Shown piece by piece: positions 22,594 to 29,287 of a stretch of 38,239 bases of DNA. Origin of the DNA: Chloroflexota bacterium (GTDB lineage: Bacteria; Chloroflexota; Dehalococcoidia; JACPQD01). Under the pieces are notes generated by a model. The model saw only the letters and a program-made list of their open reading frames with translations, made no database searches and was not told the origin of the DNA. A program made the position numbers and the translations under genes. Within the stretch, counting starts at the first letter, position 1; each line of letters begins with the position of its first letter. The stretch lies in assembly GCA_016190665.1 (NCBI GenBank), contig JACPQD010000041.1, forward strand, positions 1 through 38,239, given 5' to 3'.

Positions 22594-23255
22594 CTGGTGG
22601 GGAATAGCCCGCAGCTCTCTCGCTCGTCGCAATAGCCCAGCCGGTAGCACTTGGCCTGGAGCTGTTCCGCTATCAGCGGCGCGACCTTCTCGACCTCGCG
22701 CTTGACATAGTCGAACAGCTGGATGATCTCCCACTGCGCCCGCAGGCAGAGCCTGAGGCCGGCCGCATTCATGAGCTCGCGGGCGTTCATGGTCATGACC
22801 AGCCGCGTCTCCGCAGCGTTGGGCAGAATGTACCGCGCGTCCTCCGCGGGGATGCCAGCGTCCAGCATCTCGCAGTAAAGACGATGGGCGTTCTGGACGG
22901 CCTCGTTGTATTTGGCAAGCCAGTCCGGTTTGGCTGCTATGGTGTTGGGGGTGACGAAATCCAGCTTCTTGAAGGAGACGTAGCGCTGGCTCTGCTGCGT
23001 GTAACTAGCCAGGCGGTGACGGACGAGCTGGTGGCTCGTAACGCGGGAGATGCCATCAATGGCAAAGGTGAAACTGGCGTGCTCGAAGGGAGAGAGATGG
23101 CCCGCGGATAGGAGGTACTTGAGAAGACCGGCTACGCGCTCCGGAGTCTGCTTTTCCTTGAGATCGAGAGCGCTAACGTTGGAGACGGAGATGCGGGCGG
23201 CAGCGGCTATAACCCCTTCAGGATCAGGAGTGTAACTGATTAGCCCTACATGCAC
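22587..23255 (-). CDS. thyX: Flavin-dependent thymidylate synthase
   Basis: Makes dTMP from dUMP with methylene-THF and FAD, the ThyX route that replaces ThyA. The protein is about 222 residues and shows the diagnostic RHRxxSxxxxSxR signature as [14 protein letters not shown] at residues 80-93, then [36 protein letters not shown]. The start is ambiguous: GTG 23255 is preferred (GGAGGG 6 nt upstream) over the adjacent TTG 23258. The stop TAG is part of a palindromic repeat. It lies 114 bp before folD, whose product provides its cofactor. Confidence 0.96.
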   Translation of the reverse strand: MHVGLISYTPDPEGVIAAAARISVSNVSALDLKEKQTPERVAGLLKYLLSAGHLSPFEHASFTFAIDGISRVTSHQLVRHRLASYTQQSQRYVSFKKLDFVTPNTIAAKPDWLAKYNEAVQNAHRLYCEMLDAGIPAEDARYILPNAAETRLVMTMNARELMNAAGLRLCLRAQWEIIQLFDYVKREVEKVAPLIAEQLQAKCYRLGYCDERESCGLFPTRQ

Positions 23256-23400
23256 CAACTGCCCTCCGTCCTTCAGGGCCTAGCGGCCTCCACAGACAAA
23301 GAGAATTATATCACACTAGTCTTGGAGGGGGCAACGAATTCAGGCTGAACGTTGGGCCGCCTACTTGACGCTCCCGAGGAGCTCCAGCAGAGCGTTGACC

Positions 23401-25332
23401 CTACTGATGCCTCGTCTCGGCGAAGAGGGCTTCCACAGAGGGGAACCTTTCGATCTCGGTATGGGGCAGGAAAAGGCCGCCGGTGAACTCCTTCATGAAG
23501 CTGTTGTCGGCGATAAGCTCCAGATAGGTCATCTTCCCCGCTATCTCCTCTACCTTCTGCCGCGCGTCTGTAGAGAGGAGCACCATCCTCGACCCCATGG
23601 CGGAGGTGTTGCCCAGGAACTTGAACCGCTCCCACGGCAGGTCGGGCAGGAGGCCGATCTGGATGGCCTCCTCGACGTTGATGTGCTGCCCGAAGGCGCC
23701 GCCGATGAGCACCTCCTGAATATCGGCAAGGGGGATGCCCAAGTTCTTGCCTATCACGGCTATCCCGCCATAGATGGCGGCTTTGGTTCGAATCAGGTTA
23801 CCGATATCAACTTCCGTCAGGACGATGTCCTGTTCCGTGCCCGAGTCTTTCGCCCAAACGATAACGTATTCGCCGCCGTGATCGCCCACCCGCGCCCGGG
23901 TGGCGGCGCCCATCCTTTCGTTGACGTAGCCTACATCCAGTCGTCCTGCCCGGTTGATCACGCCCGTGAGGAACATCTCTGCCAGAGCGGAAATCATACC
24001 GGAGCCGCAGATGCCGCGCGGTGGCGCGTCGCCGATGACGCGGATGGTAGGCTCCAGCGTGGCAGAGTTGATGCGGACATCTTCGATGGCGCCCCTTATG
24101 GCCCGCATGCCGTGAGATACGCCGGCCCCCTCGAAGGCCGGCCCGGCGCTGCACGCGCAGGTGGCCATCCAGTCGGCGTTGCCCAGCACCAGCTCGCCGT
24201 TAGTGCCGACATCCATAAAGAGGCTGAGCTTTTCGGCCTGGTAGAGGCAAGACGCAAGGACGCCAGCGGTGACGTCGCCGCCGACATAAGCCGCTACCGA
24301 CGGTATGCAGTAGACCGAGGCGCGGGGGTTCATGGCCAGCCCAAGCTGCGCGGCGGTGACGACGGGGAAGCTGCGGGCGGTAGGGACGTAGGGCTCCTGC
24401 CGGATGGACTGCGGCGGCAGGCCGAGAAAGAGATGGGTCATGGTCGTATTGGCGCCCACCACCATCTCGCCGATCTCCGCCGGGTCGAAGTTGTGCTGGC
24501 GGGCCAACTCGTCGATGAGCTCGTTAATGGTGCTGATCACCAGTTGCTGAAGCTCTTCCAGGCCACCGCGGCGCTCGCTATACACGATGCGAGAAATGAC
24601 ATCCTCGCCGCGCATGGCCTGTTTGTTCCGCGTGCCCACGCGGTCGATAAAACGCCCCGTTTGCAGAACCATCAGGTCGATGATCACGTTGGTGGTGCCT
24701 ATGTCCACGGCCAATCCCAGCAAGCGCCGCCGGCGCCGGCCCGGCCAGATATCGACCAGGCGAGCCTGGCCGTCCCGGTCCTGCAACTCGACGCCGGCCG
24801 TTATTTCCCATTCCTCCTGGCGCAGCACACCCGCCAGCTTCTGGAGCGTGGGCAGCTCGATGGACAGGGATTTCACCTCCGCCTGGCCCTCGATCGCGCG
24901 CCGCAGGCGGTCCACATCGGAGGCGTTATCCTCCAGGCTCGGCTTGGGGACCTGTAAAGACAACTGACGCACTGCGGGCCGAAGGGGCCACTCGCAGGCC
25001 ACCGCCGTCTCTGAACGACTGGCGGCGGTGCCCTCGGCTGCCTTCTCTCGCTCCGCCGGGGCGGGCACGGTGACCACCACGTCGCCATCCACCGTGGCCA
25101 CGCACGAAAGCACCCATCCTTCTCTCAACTGTTGGATGCTGAGGTGGGGATTGTCCCGATTGCCCACCGTCCCCTGCTCCACCTTCACCAGGCACCGACC
25201 GCACCGGCCCTGGCCGCCGCAGGGCGTCTCGATAAGTACGCCGACCTCAGCGGCGGCATCCAGCAGACGCGTGCCGCGCCGCGCTGTCGCCGATACATTC
25301 GAGGGCTGGAAAGTGACCTTGAAATTATCCAT
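23401..25332 (-). CDS. Corrinoid protein reductive activator (RACo-like, 2Fe-2S plus ASKHA/DUF4445)
   Basis: ATP-dependent reactivator of inactive Co(II) corrinoid proteins such as the CO dehydrogenase/acetyl-CoA synthase corrinoid iron-sulfur protein. The 643-residue protein begins with a plant-type [2Fe-2S] domain: C38, C44, C47 (CGGQGRCGRC) and C77 (CX5CX2CX29C). A linker domain follows, then the ASKHA-type C-terminal region starting LGLAVDIGTTNVIIDLM near 228, with PSVAAYVGGDVTAG, VGTNGELVLGN and ICGSGMISALAEM. Heading a run with thyX, folD and fhs it fits a Wood-Ljungdahl context; a methyltransferase-linked activator is the alternative. Starts at ATG 25332. Confidence 0.93.
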   Translation of the reverse strand: MDNFKVTFQPSNVSATARRGTRLLDAAAEVGVLIETPCGGQGRCGRCLVKVEQGTVGNRDNPHLSIQQLREGWVLSCVATVDGDVVVTVPAPAEREKAAEGTAASRSETAVACEWPLRPAVRQLSLQVPKPSLEDNASDVDRLRRAIEGQAEVKSLSIELPTLQKLAGVLRQEEWEITAGVELQDRDGQARLVDIWPGRRRRRLLGLAVDIGTTNVIIDLMVLQTGRFIDRVGTRNKQAMRGEDVISRIVYSERRGGLEELQQLVISTINELIDELARQHNFDPAEIGEMVVGANTTMTHLFLGLPPQSIRQEPYVPTARSFPVVTAAQLGLAMNPRASVYCIPSVAAYVGGDVTAGVLASCLYQAEKLSLFMDVGTNGELVLGNADWMATCACSAGPAFEGAGVSHGMRAIRGAIEDVRINSATLEPTIRVIGDAPPRGICGSGMISALAEMFLTGVINRAGRLDVGYVNERMGAATRARVGDHGGEYVIVWAKDSGTEQDIVLTEVDIGNLIRTKAAIYGGIAVIGKNLGIPLADIQEVLIGGAFGQHINVEEAIQIGLLPDLPWERFKFLGNTSAMGSRMVLLSTDARQKVEEIAGKMTYLELIADNSFMKEFTGGLFLPHTEIERFPSVEALFAETRHQ

Positions 25333-25416
25333 ATCGCGCTCAACAATCTCCGAGCGGTTCCATTCAGATTAGCATGGGCGAGGAGGGCAGCGCAAGAAGT
25401 TGCGACGGTTTTCGGC

Positions 25417-25446
25417 GGCGTAGGGGAGGAGGCCCGCCCCTACGCC
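25417..25446. repeat. GTAGGGG palindrome forming the methyltransferase stop codon
   Basis: GGCGTAGGGG (25417-25426) and its complement CCCCTACGCC (25437-25446) flank a 10-bp loop. The TAG on the minus strand (25442-25440) is the stop of the methyltransferase gene. Confidence 0.85.
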
Positions 25447-26078
25447 GAAATGGCGCCGGCCTTCCGCGCCTCGATCAGCCTGAAGATGCTATTCAGGCGA
25501 GTGACATATTCCACAGAGAGGCCAGCCTTCAAGACGTTCTCTACCGTCCGCCGGTTCATGTTCTCACCCATGATTCGCACTCCAATGGGGTTGAACAGGT
25601 TTATGAGCCAGGCGAGAAGGGGGTTGTCGCTGAGGACGTGCTCAAGGAGGACCACCTTGCCCCCCGGCTTGCACACCCTCTTGACTTCCTCGAAGCCGCG
25701 TACAGGATCGGGGACGGAGCAGAAGACGCAGGTGGCCACTACCGTGTCGAAGGTATTGTCATCGAACTTCAGGTGCTGCGCGTCCATCTGGAGCAATTCG
25801 ACCTTGACATTCTCGCGCGCCGCCTTCGCTCCGGCACGCTCCAGCATCTTGTCGCTCAGGTCGATGGCGGTTATCTCGGCGTCGAGGGGATAGAAAGGAA
25901 AGTTCTTGCCCGTCCCGACGCCCACCTCCAGTATACGGACACCCTCGACTTTGCCCCAGGCGAGCGCTCGCCAACTTGAGAAGCGCCATCTCTCGGCGAA
26001 CCCCTGCATGAAGTCGTAAAGGGGTGCGATGCGATCGTACCGTTTCCTGACGGCTTCCGTGGTCTTTTCTTCCAGCAT
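25440..26078 (-). CDS. Class I SAM-dependent methyltransferase (UbiE-like)
   Basis: A 212-residue class I methyltransferase: motif I ILEVGVGTGKNFPFYP (about 48-63), acidic motif II ITAIDLSDKMLERA, VELLQMDAQHLKFDDNTFDTVVATCVFCSVPDPVRGFEEVKRVCKPGGKVVLLEHV. The pattern resembles UbiE/MenG and the methyltransferases found beside metal-resistance genes. The substrate cannot be deduced. It directly follows the SHOCT gene (start 26078, previous stop 26079). The stop lies in a palindrome, and the RACo gene is downstream on the same strand. Confidence 0.88.
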   Translation of the reverse strand: MLEEKTTEAVRKRYDRIAPLYDFMQGFAERWRFSSWRALAWGKVEGVRILEVGVGTGKNFPFYPLDAEITAIDLSDKMLERAGAKAARENVKVELLQMDAQHLKFDDNTFDTVVATCVFCSVPDPVRGFEEVKRVCKPGGKVVLLEHVLSDNPLLAWLINLFNPIGVRIMGENMNRRTVENVLKAGLSVEYVTRLNSIFRLIEARKAGAISA

Positions 26079-26315
26079 CTACGAGAGGTCCTTCTTGAGC
26101 TGCTCGAACTCTTCTCGCGATATCTCGCCCCTGGCGTAGCGCTCCTTGACTATATCCAGGGGGTCGCGCCTTGTCGCGGAAGGGGTTTCCGATCGGGTCA
26201 GGGCCTTTATGCCCCAGACCACAAGCGCAATGATGGCCCCCCAGAAAAGTATCATCCATACGCTGCCGAAAAGCATCCACAACCAGCCTGTGCCTTGAAA
26301 TCCGTTCCACATCAT
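26079..26315 (-). CDS. SHOCT-domain small membrane protein
   Basis: A 78-residue protein: one membrane helix (GWLWMLFGSVWMILFWGAIIALVVWGI), a short charged linker, and a C-terminal SHOCT domain, DPLDIVKERYARGEISREEFEQLKKDLS. SHOCT proteins with this layout are very common beside copper and other metal-efflux genes. ATG 26315 has AGGAGG 5-6 nt upstream and is preferred over an upstream in-frame start at 26342 that overlaps an inverted repeat. Adjacent to the methyltransferase. Confidence 0.88.
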   Translation of the reverse strand: MMWNGFQGTGWLWMLFGSVWMILFWGAIIALVVWGIKALTRSETPSATRRDPLDIVKERYARGEISREEFEQLKKDLS

Positions 26316-26341
26316 GGCTGCCTCCTTTCGGGCGTGGCCCA

Positions 26342-26383
26342 TTGGAATACGTTCCGTCCGACTTCAGTATACAATTATTCCAA
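26342..26383. promoter_or_regulatory. Inverted repeat upstream of the SHOCT gene (possible operator)
   Basis: TTGGAATA (26342-26349) and TATTCCAA (26376-26383) are exact complements around a 26-bp spacer that includes TATACT on the minus strand, a possible -10 box. No good -35 box is seen. Confidence 0.4.
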
Positions 26384-26605
26384 CCCTTAGTGCAGGGGCC
26401 CGCCCCAGCAAGGGGCGGGGTGGAAGCGATACAGAATCATTTCCTCACTCGAGGGGGCGACTATTCCAGGTCGTGGAGCAGAAAGATGGCGCGGCAGCGC
26501 CCCAATGTAATGGATTTTCAACAAGCGCGGCGGGCTGGTCCCTCGCGCTATCGCCGGAAGCCTGTTATCATGGAAGAGAACTCAGCCTGAGAGGAGGACC
26601 TCATC

Positions 26606-26992
26606 ATGACCTACCACTTCAGCAAGACGTTGAATACCTCCTTCGAGGAGGCGATCTCCAGGGTGACAGCGGAACTCGCCAAAGAGGGTTTCGGCATCAT
26701 GTCGGAGATAGATGTGAAGGAGGCGCTGAAGAAGAAGCTGGGCGTCGACTTTCGGAATTACAGGATCCTCGGCGCCTGCAATCCGCCCTTTGCCCACCGG
26801 GCGCTGCAGCTTGAGGACAAGATTGGCGTTATGTTGCCCTGCAACGTTGTGGTACAGGAGCATGCCCCCGGGAAAGTAGAGGTATCGGCCATAGACCCCA
26901 TCGCCTCCATGCAAGCCATAGACAACCCGAAGCTGGGAGACGTCGCCAAAGAGGTCCAGGGTAAGCTCAAGAAGGTGATCGATAGCCTGTAG
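26606..26992 (+). CDS. DUF302 domain protein
   Basis: A 128-residue DUF302 protein: TYHFSKTLNTSFEEAISRVTAELAKEGFGIMSEIDVKEALKKKLG, then YRILGACNPPFAHRALQLEDKIGVMLPCNVVVQE and VSAIDPIASM. DUF302 proteins are small cytoplasmic or periplasmic alpha-beta proteins of unknown biochemistry, frequently found with copper, arsenic and other metal-resistance genes. ATG 26606 has GAGGAGG about 6-8 nt upstream. It is divergent from the SHOCT gene and stands alone on the plus strand. Confidence 0.9.
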   Translation: MTYHFSKTLNTSFEEAISRVTAELAKEGFGIMSEIDVKEALKKKLGVDFRNYRILGACNPPFAHRALQLEDKIGVMLPCNVVVQEHAPGKVEVSAIDPIASMQAIDNPKLGDVAKEVQGKLKKVIDSL

Positions 26993-27119
26993 GGCGCGAA
27001 CTGCGGATGGACACAGTGGACTGGATGGACTCAACCGGGAAGCCGGGAGCTCCGGCCCGGTTTGGCTCACATTCCCGCTCCTCGCTTCGCGCTTCCTGCT
27101 TCCGGCCCGAGTGCTTCGA

Positions 27120-27566
27120 CTACTGTGGCTTGCGAATCAGCTCGTAGCCCTGTTTCTCCCAGGCGATCATACCTCCGTCGAGGTTGACCACATCCGTATA
27201 GCCCAAACTCACCAGGGTTTTCGCGGCGGCGGTGCTCATGGACCCGGAGCGACAGTAGATGACAATTCGGTCGCCCTTGTTCCGGGGCAGCTTGGAGACA
27301 TCCTGTCCGATCTTGTCGTAGGGCAGGAAAGCGTCTGTCTTGGAGATCTCGCCATCGTAGGGGACATGCACGTTAACAAAGAGGAAGTTTTTGTTATCGA
27401 GCAGGGATTTCAGCATCGGCGGGGTGATATCCGCATACTTCCCGCCCTGCACGTTGACTACCCGCACTTGCTGCCGCGAAGGGTCCGCTTTGCTCGCCTG
27501 CCCGCAGGCAGATAGCGCAACGACTCCCAGGAGTACCGCTGCCAGTATCAGTGTTGCACGTTTCAT
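27120..27566 (-). CDS. Rhodanese-domain lipoprotein
   Basis: A 148-residue exported protein: signal peptide ending in lipobox-like VALSAC, then a short linker and a rhodanese domain: NVQGGKYADITPPMLKSLLDNKNFLFVNVHVPYDGEI, with the active-site loop IVIYCRSGSMS (Cys in CRSGSMS), then AAKTLVSLGYTDVVNLDGGMIAWEKQGYE. It is a likely sulfurtransferase or sulfide/persulfide-handling protein at the outer face of the membrane. It is the last gene of the copper operon, after the YHS mini-gene. ATG 27566 is the only sensible start. Confidence 0.9.
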   Translation of the reverse strand: MKRATLILAAVLLGVVALSACGQASKADPSRQQVRVVNVQGGKYADITPPMLKSLLDNKNFLFVNVHVPYDGEISKTDAFLPYDKIGQDVSKLPRNKGDRIVIYCRSGSMSTAAAKTLVSLGYTDVVNLDGGMIAWEKQGYELIRKPQ

Positions 27567-27582
27567 CGCGTTTTCTACGAGG

Positions 27583-27610
27583 GTAGGGGCCCGGTGCGCC
27601 GGGCCCCTAC
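27583..27610. repeat. Perfect GTAGGGGC-family palindrome upstream of the rhodanese gene
   Basis: GTAGGGGCCCGG, spacer TGCG, CCGGGCCCCTAC: 12-bp exact arms. Lies between the YHS gene stop (27635) and the rhodanese start (27566). A variant of the GTAGGGGCACGGTG elements. Confidence 0.9.
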
Positions 27611-27634
27611 TGAAGTGAATTGACTTACCTCACG

Positions 27635-27790
27635 TTAGGCTTTGGCACTGCTCACATACTTCTCCGGATTGGCGTCGAAGGCCTTCTTGCAGCCAACAGC
27701 GCAGAAATAATAGGTCTTTCCCTTGTAGGTTGAAGTTGCCGCCGCCTTCTTTTCGTCCACTTCCATGCCGCAAACGAGGTCCTTAGCCAT
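27635..27790 (-). CDS. YHS-domain mini-protein
   Basis: A 51-residue protein: MAKDLVCGMEVDEKKAAATS, then TYKGKTYYFCAVGCKKAFDA and NPEKYVSSAKA. This is the YHS domain: the first cysteine in VCGMEV, then YYFCAVGCKKAF with the CxxxC pair, probably metal-binding. YHS domains are common next to copper P-type ATPases and can be fused to them. ATG 27790 is chosen because AAGGAGG lies 6 nt upstream (an ATG at 27796 is too close to that site). It lies in the csoR-copA run, between the Met-rich protein and the rhodanese lipoprotein. Confidence 0.9.
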   Translation of the reverse strand: MAKDLVCGMEVDEKKAAATSTYKGKTYYFCAVGCKKAFDANPEKYVSSAKA

Positions 27791-27829
27791 AGCCATCCTC
27801 CTTATCCTTATTGGATTCCGATGACAGCG

Positions 27830-28120
27830 CTATCGCCAGCCCATCATGCCGCCACCCATCATGCCGCCCCCACCGTTGCCCATCATCCCTCCAGCACCAG
27901 TCCTGCCGCGGCCACCCATCATGCCTCCCGGTATGCCGCCGTGCGCCTGTTGAGCCGCCTGGTTCATGGCCTCCCAATCGCCTGACAGACATGCCTGGTG
28001 CATTGCATCCCATGCATCCGTGGCATCCCCCACTCTCTGGGCGAAGGCGGGAAGGGCAAAGCCAGCCACCAACAAGCCTGTCACCAGTCCTACCAAACCA
28101 GCCAGTAGCGTTCTCCTCAT
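27830..28120 (-). CDS. Secreted Met/Gly-rich protein, possibly copper-binding
   Basis: A 96-residue protein with a signal peptide (MRRTLLAGLVGLVTGLLVAGFALPAFAQ), a mature region VGDATDAWDAMHQACLSGDWEAMNQAAQQAHGG, and a C-terminal tail made of GGMMG units (PGGMMGG, GGMMGNG, GGMMGGGMMGWR). Methionine-rich, glycine-flexible tails bind Cu(I) in periplasmic copper proteins such as CopC/CopM types. It lies between lgt and the YHS gene in the copper operon, which supports a metal role by context, but the family is not one I can name. Confidence 0.75.
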   Translation of the reverse strand: MRRTLLAGLVGLVTGLLVAGFALPAFAQRVGDATDAWDAMHQACLSGDWEAMNQAAQQAHGGIPGGMMGGRGRTGAGGMMGNGGGGMMGGGMMGWR

Positions 28121-28144
28121 TCTGTCCTCCTTCCTGGACTCACC

Positions 28145-28993
28145 CTAACTCTCGATTTCCGGTTCCAGCGTCCCATCAGGCCGATTAGTCGACACACTCT
28201 TTTCGCTGCCTTTCGGCAGTACACTCCAAAGATGAAAGAACAACGCTACCGCGCCGAGGAGCGTGATCAGAGCCAGGATTTGCGCCTGTTGCAGACCGGC
28301 GACAACGATAGTCTCCTGCCGGACAAAGGTCAGCAGCATGCGCCCCAGGGAGTAGAGGGCGAGATAGCTCGCAAAGACCAGCCCACTGGTCTGCCAGCGC
28401 CGCCCGAGTCTCAGGATGACGAAGAGGACGACGGCGTCCCAGAGGATCTCGTACACCGGGTAAGGGTGGGTAGGTACGCCGAGAAGCTGGCTGGGTATGA
28501 GCGATTTCGGGTTCTGATATATGAAACCCCAGGGCAGGTTCGTGGCGCCGCCATAGGCGTCCCCGTTAATGATGCAGCCCAACCGCCCAACCATCTGGCC
28601 CACGAGCAGGGCTGGCGCGGCAACATCGGTCAACCGAGCGATCGGCAGGCGCTTGATCCTCGCATAAAGGAGTGTGGCCAGGCTGCCGCCGGCGAGCCCT
28701 CCCCATATCGCCAGGCCCCCTTGCTGGAACTGGACAAGCTGAGAGGGGTTGGCTGAATAGTACTCCCACTGGTCTATGATGTGGAACAACCTGGCTCCCA
28801 CCAGCCCGCCGACCAGTGCCCACGAGACAATGGAATAGATGTCGTCCGGCGAAACGCCTCTCCGCTTCCCTTCACGGACGGCCATCCACACGGCTGCCAT
28901 AACCGCCAGGGCTATGGCCAGCCCGTACCAGCGCAGCTCGAAGCCCCCAATATGGGCGATGACCGGGTCTATGTCTATGACTATGCCATTCAC
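28145..28993 (-). CDS. lgt: Prolipoprotein diacylglyceryl transferase
   Basis: Membrane enzyme that attaches diacylglycerol to the lipobox cysteine of prolipoproteins. The 282-residue protein has several membrane helices (LAIALAVMAAVWMAV, LALYSLGRMLLTFV, LALITLLGAVALFFHLW) and the Lgt signature: GALVGARLFHII, GGLAIWGGLAGG, and GRLGCIINGDAYGG...LPWGF, with the conserved N and G residues. Length is normal. It may be a second lgt carried by the copper operon, which contains a downstream lipoprotein (rhodanese), or the only one; this cannot be told here. Confidence 0.94.
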   Translation of the reverse strand: MNGIVIDIDPVIAHIGGFELRWYGLAIALAVMAAVWMAVREGKRRGVSPDDIYSIVSWALVGGLVGARLFHIIDQWEYYSANPSQLVQFQQGGLAIWGGLAGGSLATLLYARIKRLPIARLTDVAAPALLVGQMVGRLGCIINGDAYGGATNLPWGFIYQNPKSLIPSQLLGVPTHPYPVYEILWDAVVLFVILRLGRRWQTSGLVFASYLALYSLGRMLLTFVRQETIVVAGLQQAQILALITLLGAVALFFHLWSVLPKGSEKSVSTNRPDGTLEPEIES

Positions 28994-29020
28994 TCAATTC
29001 TCCCTTCCATTCCCCCCACC

Positions 29021-29083
29021 GGAAGCGCGGAGCGGGAAGCGGGGTGGGGGATTCGCGCTTCATGCTTCCCGCTTCTCGCTTCT
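29021..29083. repeat. Repeat of the GAGCGGGAAGC family with inverted arm
   Basis: GGAAGCGCGGAGCGGGAAGC at 29021-29040 (its last 17 bp identical to 21370-21386) is followed by GCGCTTCATGCTTCCCGCTTC-type sequence at 29056-29083. It fills the gap between lgt and the small membrane protein. Confidence 0.65.
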
Positions 29084-29086
29084 GAC

Positions 29087-29287
29087 CTATCTGTACTTTC
29101 GCTTAACGAGCGGCGTGACCAGCGGCATCAAGATGATCATGGAAAGCAGAAACACCCAGCCGGCGCCACCCAGTCGCGCCACCCACTCATACCGTCCTGC
29201 CAGCGTCACCGCCAGAAACAGTCCAGAGGCGGCCAGCGATATGCCGGTATAGATAAGCGCGCTCATAAAACCCACGCTCATTTTCAT
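29087..29287 (-). CDS. Small two-helix membrane protein of the copper operon
   Basis: A 66-residue protein with two membrane helices ([22 protein letters not shown] and [19 protein letters not shown]) and a basic C-terminus (KRKYR). The ATG at 29287 overlaps the copA stop by 4 bp (29284-29287), so it is coupled to copA translation. Not recognised as a known family; a role as a small partner of the ATPase is inference from position. Confidence 0.72.
   Translation of the reverse strand: MKMSVGFMSALIYTGISLAASGLFLAVTLAGRYEWVARLGGAGWVFLLSMIILMPLVTPLVKRKYR

Noticed and set aside
22474..22734. N-terminal extension of folD
   Set aside because: The extra 87 codons run through a palindrome and antisense to thyX; FolD homology starts at ATG 22473 with a strong ribosome-binding site.
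23365..24957. 530-codon plus-strand frame opposite the RACo-like gene
   Set aside because: Antisense shadow; His/Gly/Ala-rich composition without motifs.
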